A DNA stretch of 27,749 nucleotides from contig CAZENQ010000042.1 in assembly GCA_964513655.1 (NCBI GenBank), positions 1-27,749 of the forward strand, given 5' to 3'. The stretch is from G020350405 sp964513655. Lineage in GTDB: Bacteria > Planctomycetota > Phycisphaerae > Sedimentisphaerales > Anaerobacaceae. Both the position numbers and the translations under genes were made by a program. The notes beneath the pieces were generated by a model. It was not told the DNA's origin, did not search any database, and was given only the letters and a program-made list of their open reading frames with translations. This document shows, piece after piece, positions 22,691 through 27,749 of the stretch. The first letter of the stretch is position 1. Each line of letters opens with the position of its first letter.

Positions 22691-24817
22691 CTATCTGACA
22701 TTGGCCTCAATCCATCGCCGCCAGCGTCGCTTGTTCTTACCATAGTCCTTGCCGGTCAGCATCTTCAATTTCTCTTCCGCAGCTTCACCAAGCGTTCTAA
22801 TCTCGCTCTCTCTCGTTTCATATTTCTCCATGACCTCTACTGGTAATCTAAGATACGGATGACCATGGAGTGGATGCGACTTTTCCAAAAAGTGCTCAGG
22901 CACTTCTTCCGGCATCACCGTAACATCGTCAAGTGCCTCCGTCACCGCGAGCATGACTTCTTTACCCGACCGTCTCGTTACTAAGCGTATCGCCCCTGCG
23001 CGAATGCCAACTGCAACAGTCTCGTCAACTATGATTTCTCTTATAATCGCCTCGCCTCTTGAACCGGCAACCTCTCGTGCTCTCCTTCCAGCCGGACCTA
23101 TCAGCTTAGGATGACCGCTTCGCATCAGTCCCAGAACCCATTGGCTCTCATCCTCCCACGGCACCTGGCTGAGTCGCCACCCCAGCCACTCCTCGTAATC
23201 ATTCCCATAGTCTGCGCCGGCAACTCTCAGCAGAATCCGTCGCCAGGCTTCGCTGTAAGACTCATCCGTCAGGTCTCGTACCCATTCCAAAAGGCAGTAA
23301 TCTATAATTTCATCTTTGGCTCCTTTGCAATCTATTACACGCCAGGAAACCGAAGCGTTAAGCATCCCTCCCGGAAGAGGCCATCCCCTCGGCTCTATTG
23401 TAATTTCAAATCGCGAGGGAAGCGCCACCAGCCGGTATCCACCGTCCTCTTCTCTTGTAAGACCGATTTCACCATCTGCCAAACAATATGCACTATATTT
23501 AAATGCCGGCATTCGTCGAAATAAACCACGCCTGTGCCTTATTACGTGACTTGCGCTTGACCGCATGCCCTCCAAAAAGGCCTCCCTATGGTTATAGTAA
23601 GTCAACGCCAAAAGCCCCATTACATACTTTGACGTATCGGTATCTGACCTTTTATCAAGCGCAGCCGGCCCCGCCAGCAGTGGGCTCAACACTTCAACAG
23701 TCTTAAAGCCAAACTTAAACCTGTCTTGTCTGCTGTAATCGCCGCCCCCGATTAATCTATTCGCTTCGTCAACTAACTCTAATACCTGATTGACATCCTC
23801 CACCACAAGTTTCGCCTTCTCCGGATTCGCGATTATCTGCTCAGCCAGGAACTTTATCACCTCCAACTCTTCAGTGTAAACATGTTCTGACGAGCTGCTT
23901 GTTTCTATTTTGTCCGCATTTGCCAAAACCTCGAGCGCAGCCATTATCAGGGTCGCTGAGCGTGTCATTCTCTCATAGTTCAATTTGTCGGCAATATCCG
24001 TCGTTCTGTGATAGTCGCCATATGGCCCACACGAGAAAAATATGCAGGGCACATCCATCGACTCAAATGCCACATGGTCCCCGCGCGGCCCCACTATGTC
24101 CGTCCCGACCGGCAGAAGCTTTATTTGAGCCCGTGAGCCGGCATCAAAAATACCTCTGCGCAATTCCGGGTAACCCTCTGTTCCCACCACGAACAGCGAA
24201 TCTGAAAGTACATCGAAACCATCACGCCCCAACAGGTCAATGTTTATGACAGACGCAATCTTCGCCCGCTCAAAATCATCCCTGCACGTAAATGCAAACG
24301 ACCCAAGCAGCATGCGCTCCTCGCTGTCAAACGCCGCAAAACACACCGACCGTCTCGGTTTTCGCTCCGCCAGGCTCAGTTGCTCAGCTATCTCCAAAAG
24401 AACGGAAACCCCGGAAGCGTTGTCGCAGGCCCCGTGACACACACCGTTCTTACACATGCCGATGTGGTCATAATGCGCCGAAACTATCACTACTTCGTCC
24501 GCCAGATTCGGGTCCGAACCCGGCAATACTCCTATGACGTTGGTGCCAAGACCAAACGCCTGCTCATACCCCTTTGCGTCCCCCCAGGGTGCCAGACCAT
24601 AAGCCTCAAATCTGCTGATCAGATATCTCCGCACCGTTGCCGACTCCCACGTCATGGGCTTGCGCCCTTTAAGGGCCGGTTGAGCAAGAAACCCAACATG
24701 CTCCGAAAGTTCCCGCACCTCTATCGCCCTGCTCAACCGCTCATCCGGTATCGAAACACACCCTCCAATCGCCCCCAGGCAAAAACCCAGATGCAAAAAC
24801 AATAATTTCTTCCTCAC
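22691..24817 (-). CDS. M28-family zinc peptidase, lipoprotein, with long C-terminal extension
   Basis: A predicted two-zinc aminopeptidase-like enzyme. The start is GTG 24817 with AAGGGAGAA upstream; the open frame up to 24850 is not needed. VRKKLLFLHLGFCLGAIGGC is a lipoprotein signal (Cys 20). The catalytic domain (about 95-315) shows all M28 ligands: H115 and D117 in SAHYDHIG, D132 in GACDNASG, E166-E167 in DSEER, D194 in NIDLLGRDG, and H270 in DYHRTTD. The remaining 390 or so residues have no domain I can name; the part near RRAREVAGSRGEAIIREIIVDE has a helical repeat (HEAT-like) look. It should face the periplasm and trim peptides. It starts 39 bp after the aminotransferase gene on the same strand. 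Confidence 0.87.
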   Translation of the reverse strand: MRKKLLFLHLGFCLGAIGGCVSIPDERLSRAIEVRELSEHVGFLAQPALKGRKPMTWESATVRRYLISRFEAYGLAPWGDAKGYEQAFGLGTNVIGVLPGSDPNLADEVVIVSAHYDHIGMCKNGVCHGACDNASGVSVLLEIAEQLSLAERKPRRSVCFAAFDSEERMLLGSFAFTCRDDFERAKIASVINIDLLGRDGFDVLSDSLFVVGTEGYPELRRGIFDAGSRAQIKLLPVGTDIVGPRGDHVAFESMDVPCIFFSCGPYGDYHRTTDIADKLNYERMTRSATLIMAALEVLANADKIETSSSSEHVYTEELEVIKFLAEQIIANPEKAKLVVEDVNQVLELVDEANRLIGGGDYSRQDRFKFGFKTVEVLSPLLAGPAALDKRSDTDTSKYVMGLLALTYYNHREAFLEGMRSSASHVIRHRRGLFRRMPAFKYSAYCLADGEIGLTREEDGGYRLVALPSRFEITIEPRGWPLPGGMLNASVSWRVIDCKGAKDEIIDYCLLEWVRDLTDESYSEAWRRILLRVAGADYGNDYEEWLGWRLSQVPWEDESQWVLGLMRSGHPKLIGPAGRRAREVAGSRGEAIIREIIVDETVAVGIRAGAIRLVTRRSGKEVMLAVTEALDDVTVMPEEVPEHFLEKSHPLHGHPYLRLPVEVMEKYETRESEIRTLGEAAEEKLKMLTGKDYGKNKRRWRRWIEANVR

Positions 24818-24856
24818 CGAAAATTCTCCCTTAAAGCACACTTGCTCCACTTACTG

Positions 24857-25972
24857 CTATTTCATAATCTGCCGCAAAGCCGCCAAAAGCATATTGACGT
24901 GGTTCTCCGTGCAGCTACATCCCATCAGCCCTATCCGCCAGACCTTCCCCGCAAAGTCACCCAGACCTGCTCCGATTTCGATGTTGTATCTCTCCAGCAG
25001 TTGCTGCCGTACCGCCGCATCCTCCACTCCCGCGGGAATCTTAACGGCATTCAGCATACACAGTCGATACTCGGGCCGAACCAAAAATTCAAATCCCATC
25101 TGCTCCAAACCGTCGCGAAGCAGCTCATGATTGCGCCGATGCCTCCCGAATCGCTCCTCTAATCCCTCCTCGAATATTAATCTCAACGCCTCATATAATG
25201 CATAAATCATACTGACCGGCGCAGTGTGATGATAGACCCTCTTCGCGCCGGCCCAGTATTTCCTGACCATATTCAAATCCAGATACCAGCTCTGGACCTT
25301 CGTCTTCCTGTTCTCGATTACCTTCACCGCCCTTTCGCTAAATGATACCGGACTCAATCCCGGCGGACAGCTTATGCACTTCTGCGTCCCGCTGTACACC
25401 GCGTCAATCCCCCAGTCATCCACCCGCACGTCCGTCCCGCCTAATGATGTTACCGTATCCACCAAGAACAGAGCCCCTGCATCGTGCGCCATCCTGCTTA
25501 TCTCCTCTAACGGCTGAAGAACTCCCGTGGATGTCTCCGCGTGCACTATCGCCACCAACTTCGGCTTGCACTTCCCCAATGCCTCTTTTACCTGCCCAGG
25601 CTCAATCACCTCGCCCCACGCAGCATCCACCCGCACTAATTTGCCGCCGCACCGCTCAACGTTATCGCACATCCGATTGCCAAAGACACCGTTGACGCAC
25701 ACGAGGGCCTCATCCCCCGGCTCCAAGAGATTCACAAAGCACGTCTCCATCCCCGCGCTGCCTGTCGCCGATACTGCAAACGTAAGCTCATTCTTCGTCC
25801 TGAACAACCCCCGCAGCATTTCTTTAACACCGTCCATAATCTCGATAAACTGCGGGTCAAGATGCCCAACCAGCGGCGTCGCCATCGCCTTCAATACCCG
25901 CGGATGAACATCACTCGGCCCCGGCCCCATCAAATACCGACCCCTCGGATTCAATTCACTCGCCTCAAACAT
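24857..25972 (-). CDS. Class V aminotransferase, alanine/serine-glyoxylate type
   Basis: PLP enzyme of the alanine-glyoxylate/serine-glyoxylate aminotransferase group, which converts glyoxylate to glycine using Ala or Ser. It is 371 aa from the ATG at 25972, chosen because CTGGAGGAAATT is directly upstream (the frame is open to 26023 but carries the promoter and repeat). Motifs: LMGPGPSDVHPRVL at the N terminus, SATGSAGMETCFVN for the phosphate site, HAETSTGVLQPLEEI, the PLP-ring Asp in LVDTVTSLGG, and the Schiff-base lysine K198 in SGTQKCISCPPGLSP. RIGLMG near the C terminus contains the carboxylate-binding Arg. Substrate preference (Ala, Ser or another amino donor) cannot be fixed by eye. 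Confidence 0.88.
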   Translation of the reverse strand: MFEASELNPRGRYLMGPGPSDVHPRVLKAMATPLVGHLDPQFIEIMDGVKEMLRGLFRTKNELTFAVSATGSAGMETCFVNLLEPGDEALVCVNGVFGNRMCDNVERCGGKLVRVDAAWGEVIEPGQVKEALGKCKPKLVAIVHAETSTGVLQPLEEISRMAHDAGALFLVDTVTSLGGTDVRVDDWGIDAVYSGTQKCISCPPGLSPVSFSERAVKVIENRKTKVQSWYLDLNMVRKYWAGAKRVYHHTAPVSMIYALYEALRLIFEEGLEERFGRHRRNHELLRDGLEQMGFEFLVRPEYRLCMLNAVKIPAGVEDAAVRQQLLERYNIEIGAGLGDFAGKVWRIGLMGCSCTENHVNMLLAALRQIMK

Positions 25973-25984
25973 AATTTCCTCCAG

Positions 25985-26005
25985 TTGCCAATAACCAATT
26001 ACCAA
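25985..26005 (+). repeat. Three tandem degenerate heptamers in the aminotransferase leader
   Basis: TTGCCAA, TAACCAA and TTACCAA read in tandem on the plus strand, opposite to the gene. They share 15 identical bases with the def-fmt repeat (7975-8002). They lie between the start codon and the -10 box, so they would be transcribed as the complement in the 5' leader. Confidence 0.6.
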
Positions 26006-26011
26006 CGCCGG

Positions 26012-26040
26012 ATTATAATACAATTACCGAAAGATTCCAA
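26012..26040 (-). promoter_or_regulatory. Promoter of the aminotransferase gene
   Basis: On the minus strand, TTGGAA (26040-26035), 17 bp, and TATAAT (26017-26012). The -10 is perfect and the -35 matches four of six. It starts 33 bp downstream of the xre stop, separating the aminotransferase from the xre operon. Confidence 0.65.
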
Positions 26041-26073
26041 ATATTAAGCCCCCCACCATGTCTCCGCAGCAAA

Positions 26074-26295
26074 CTAAGAGTTCTCGTCCCCGTATTGAAA
26101 CACTTCTTCTATCTTCTTCCCAAATGCGTGTGCTATCTTAAACGCCAGCGGCAACGAAGGTGCATATCTGCCCGCCTCAATCGCGATTATCGTCTGCCGG
26201 GTGACGCCGACTTTGTCAGCTAACTGCTGCTGAGTCATCTGGCCATTCTCAAATCGCAGCCGACGAACCTCGTTCTTTAACTCACTTTTTGCCAC
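26074..26295 (-). CDS. XRE-family HTH regulator (YozG-like)
   Basis: A 73-aa protein that is little more than one Cro/CI-type helix-turn-helix. NEVRRLRFENG, TQQQLADKVGVTRQTIIAIEAG and YAPSLPLAFKIAHAFGKKIEEVFQY fit the small YozG-like branch almost word for word. The GTG at 26295 is preferred: GAG lies seven bases before it, while the TTG at 26307 has no ribosome binding site. It overlaps the upstream membrane-protein gene by 14 bp, so it is translationally coupled and the last gene of a four-gene operon. It is the obvious candidate to bind the palindromes over the operon promoter at 27628-27668. Confidence 0.92.
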   Translation of the reverse strand: MAKSELKNEVRRLRFENGQMTQQQLADKVGVTRQTIIAIEAGRYAPSLPLAFKIAHAFGKKIEEVFQYGDENS

Positions 26296-26704
26296 GTCTG
26301 TACTCAATAAGGGTCCACAAGGATTTTCCTATTACAAAGCTAACCAATGCTCCATAAACCGTTCCTACTAACGTGCCTACTGGGACTGAACCTCTCGGCC
26401 CAACTTTAAAAACTTGGAGTACACACTGCGCAATTAAACACCAAAGGCTCACAAAACTGGCAAAAAACAATGCCCTCAGTCTAATTAGTTGGTCACGCTC
26501 ATCGAAATCAAACTGCCCCGGCTTTTTCCGGAACAGGAATGGGGACAGCCCTACAAGAGCGCCAATGCCCAAAAACCCTAAACCACCCAGAGCCGTCGGC
26601 ATCCCATACAGAATATTCAAAATACCAACAGCTGCGCCACTAATGGTCAAACTTGCCGCAATCACAATTAGATTAAACCATGCTATTTTCTGTGCCCTAT
26701 TCAT
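26282..26704 (-). CDS. Membrane protein, third of three tandem paralogues (DERD motif)
   Basis: A 140-aa protein of unknown function with four hydrophobic segments in two hairpins: about 10-30 and 36-54, a charged cytoplasmic-type loop, then about 74-92 and 104-124. It begins MNRAQKIAW, and the loop carries FDFDERDQLIRLRA, shared with the two genes upstream. It ends LIEYRRGKK, lacking the GGKGEK end of its paralogues. The ATG is in a 4-base ATGA overlap with the preceding gene, and GGAGAG lies within that gene's last codons. The arrangement of such small membrane proteins with a YozG-like regulator recurs in bacteria and archaea as far as I know, but no function is established. Confidence 0.8.
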   Translation of the reverse strand: MNRAQKIAWFNLIVIAASLTISGAAVGILNILYGMPTALGGLGFLGIGALVGLSPFLFRKKPGQFDFDERDQLIRLRALFFASFVSLWCLIAQCVLQVFKVGPRGSVPVGTLVGTVYGALVSFVIGKSLWTLIEYRRGKK

Positions 26705-27150
26705 GATTTCTCTCCTTTCCCTCCCCGCCCATACTGAACCAGTGCAGCTACAGATGATATAAAGAACCATACAAAGGCAGCTAAGTAGACAAGCCAGACT
26801 ATCGATAAAGTTGTTACCGAACCTACCCAGCTGATAAAAAATAAAAAGTAAATCGCAGCAGTTAAAAAGATGAAAACCCCCACCGCACCAATGATTGTTG
26901 CCTTACGGTCGATTAACTTGTCTCGCTCATCATAATATTTTCTTGGGAGCAGTGCTGAAATAATAACAATTAGAATCAGAGGGATAGTTAAAGGAAGGCT
27001 AAATATTCTAAATGCAGTCGGACTTTTAATTTGGAAATCAATAACGTCTATTTCGTTCACCCATATAAACGTAATTACAACTGCTGCGATTAGTAATGTC
27101 GAAAGAGATATTCCAAAACAAAACCAAGTTCTCTTTTGTGCTTTATTCAT
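26701..27150 (-). CDS. Membrane protein, second of three tandem paralogues (DERD motif)
   Basis: A 149-aa protein with four hydrophobic segments (about 12-31, 46-66, 84-105, 112-139). It has the same plan as its neighbours: the start MNKAQKRTW, the central loop YYDERDKLIDRKA, and the end LVQYGRGGKGEKS. The first hairpin is the most divergent, with an acidic turn (NEIDVIDFQIKSP) between helices in place of the glycine-rich turn of the others. It starts in an ATGA overlap with the first gene, and GGAGAG sits seven bases upstream. The function is unknown; it is predicted to be an inner-membrane protein. Confidence 0.8.
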   Translation of the reverse strand: MNKAQKRTWFCFGISLSTLLIAAVVITFIWVNEIDVIDFQIKSPTAFRIFSLPLTIPLILIVIISALLPRKYYDERDKLIDRKATIIGAVGVFIFLTAAIYFLFFISWVGSVTTLSIVWLVYLAAFVWFFISSVAALVQYGRGGKGEKS

Positions 27151-27581
27151 AATTTCTCTCCTTTACCTCCCCAGCCGTACTGAACAAGAATTGCAACAGA
27201 GTGAACGAAGAACAAGATGAGAGCAGCGCCACCGAATATCTCAGGCAGCCAACCCACCGATATTGAGGCCTTCGGGCCAAGAATAAAAAATGGCAGCATA
27301 CATGCCAGGCCAACAAACAGGTATGACGTGCCGAACCCGGCAAGGGCCGCCCTTCTCTTAATCAGTCGGTCGCGTTCATCAAAAGTAACACTCCCTTTGT
27401 CCTTCTTGATCAATAACGGCGCAAGACCCCCGAGCCCGGCGATACCTACAAACCCGAAACCCGCAGCTGCCTTCGGCATCCCAACCGTGAAATACAGCAC
27501 CCCGAATGCGACACATCCAGCAATCATGCCCACCGATATTGTAATTACTAAAGACCACGCTATTTTCTGCACCCTATTCAT
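27147..27581 (-). CDS. Membrane protein, first of three tandem paralogues (DERD motif)
   Basis: A 144-aa protein and the first gene of the operon. It starts MNRVQKIAW, with GGGGAA before the ATG. There are four hydrophobic segments (about 10-31, 39-57, 83-104, 110-131) with a charged loop VTFDERDRLIKRRA between the hairpins. It is closest to the third paralogue: VGMPKAAAGFGFVGIAGL corresponds to YGMPTALGGLGFLGIGAL there. It ends LVQYGWGGKGEKL. Its last codons contain AAAGGAGAG, the ribosome binding site of the next gene. No enzyme or transporter signature is visible. I do not recognise a characterised relative. Confidence 0.8.
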   Translation of the reverse strand: MNRVQKIAWSLVITISVGMIAGCVAFGVLYFTVGMPKAAAGFGFVGIAGLGGLAPLLIKKDKGSVTFDERDRLIKRRAALAGFGTSYLFVGLACMLPFFILGPKASISVGWLPEIFGGAALILFFVHSVAILVQYGWGGKGEKL

Positions 27582-27627
27582 AATATTCCCCTTTTATCGC
27601 TCGCATTCCAAACCAGTCCATATATCC

Positions 27628-27649
27628 AATGTAAAGCTAACTTTACATT
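27628..27649. promoter_or_regulatory. Operator 1: perfect palindrome over the -10 and spacer
   Basis: TGTAAAGCTAACTTTACA (27630-27647) is a perfect inverted repeat around CTAA; with the flanking AA and TT the arms reach 9 bp. It covers the -10 box and most of the spacer, a position where a bound dimer would block RNA polymerase. The XRE protein at the operon's end is the natural candidate to bind it. Confidence 0.65.
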
Positions 27650-27656
27650 TTGTCAA
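27628..27656 (-). promoter_or_regulatory. Promoter of the membrane-protein/xre operon
   Basis: On the minus strand, TTGACA (27656-27651, perfect), a 17-bp spacer, and TACATT (27633-27628, four of six). It ends 46 bp before the first ATG. The whole promoter is embedded in the palindromic sites listed separately. Confidence 0.7.
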
Positions 27657-27668
27657 GCTAATTTTACA
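27651..27668. promoter_or_regulatory. Operator 2: imperfect copy over the -35
   Basis: TGTCAAGCTAATTTTACA repeats operator 1 with two differences and begins exactly 21 bp from it (27651 against 27630), that is, two helical turns on the same DNA face. It covers the -35 box; one of the differences is the C that makes TTGACA on the other strand. The spacing suggests cooperative binding of two dimers. Confidence 0.6.
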
Positions 27669-27749
27669 TTTTTTAGAAAATTTTTTTAAGAGCTTATCCG
27701 AATAACCGGGTCGTTATGAGGCCGAGCGAAAAGTTCGAGGCCAAGGCGG

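Noticed and set aside
27690..27749. G/A-rich terminal stretch (GAGGCCGAGCGAAAAGTTCG...) as part of a mobile element or RNA gene
   Set aside because: The window ends before any structure can be completed; no repeat of it was seen elsewhere in the window.

Overview
The window reads as a chromosomal segment from a Gram-negative, diderm bacterium. It is most likely a member of the Planctomycetota (Phycisphaerae-like). This is an inference from the mix of genes: LptB and YidC imply a two-membrane envelope, and there is a Tat-exported lipoprotein sulfatase, several lipoproteins of unknown function, and a DnaA far from dnaN/gyrB. I see no phage, insertion sequence, CRISPR array, tRNA or rRNA. Most genes are housekeeping genes, with small accessory or decaying pieces between them.

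Layout from left to right. (1) The 3' nine-tenths of dnaK (+) converges on a minus-strand group: metallophosphoesterase, yidC, a decayed four-helix-bundle gene remnant and mnmE. (2) A divergent intergenic region with candidate promoters both ways leads to lptB-def-fmt (+); a degenerate heptamer repeat fills the def-fmt gap. (3) A minus-strand pair follows: an iduronate-2-sulfatase-like Tat lipoprotein and a 496-aa lipoprotein of unknown function, separated by the relic of a second Tat-exported gene. (4) A region with DnaA-box-like sites precedes dnaA (+). After dnaA come a strong hairpin, a 21-codon ORF with a strong ribosome binding site, and a PPC/DUF296 gene. (5) eno and an FtsB/DivIC-like membrane protein lie on the minus strand, in the eno-ftsB order known from proteobacteria. 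(6) A perfect consensus sigma-70-type promoter drives a small lipoprotein, cdaA (diadenylate cyclase) and a YbbR/CdaR-like gene. (7) A minus-strand run holds an alanine/serine-glyoxylate-type aminotransferase with its own promoter, an M28 peptidase lipoprotein, der and cstA. (8) At the right end is a tightly overlapping minus-strand operon: three paralogous four-helix membrane proteins and an XRE repressor-like protein. Its promoter is covered by two tandem palindromes 21 bp apart.

The most system-like and least described unit is the right-end operon. Its three membrane proteins share an N-terminal MN(R/K)xQK signature and a central DERDxLI motif, the genes are translationally coupled, and the operon appears to be autoregulated by its last gene. 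Other points of interest are the altered DGA motif (D-M-A) in the diadenylate cyclase, divergent G-motifs in MnmE, the two gene relics, the heptamer repeats in leaders, and the small ORF after dnaA.

All calls come from reading motifs and translations by eye. No database search, structure prediction or skew calculation was run.
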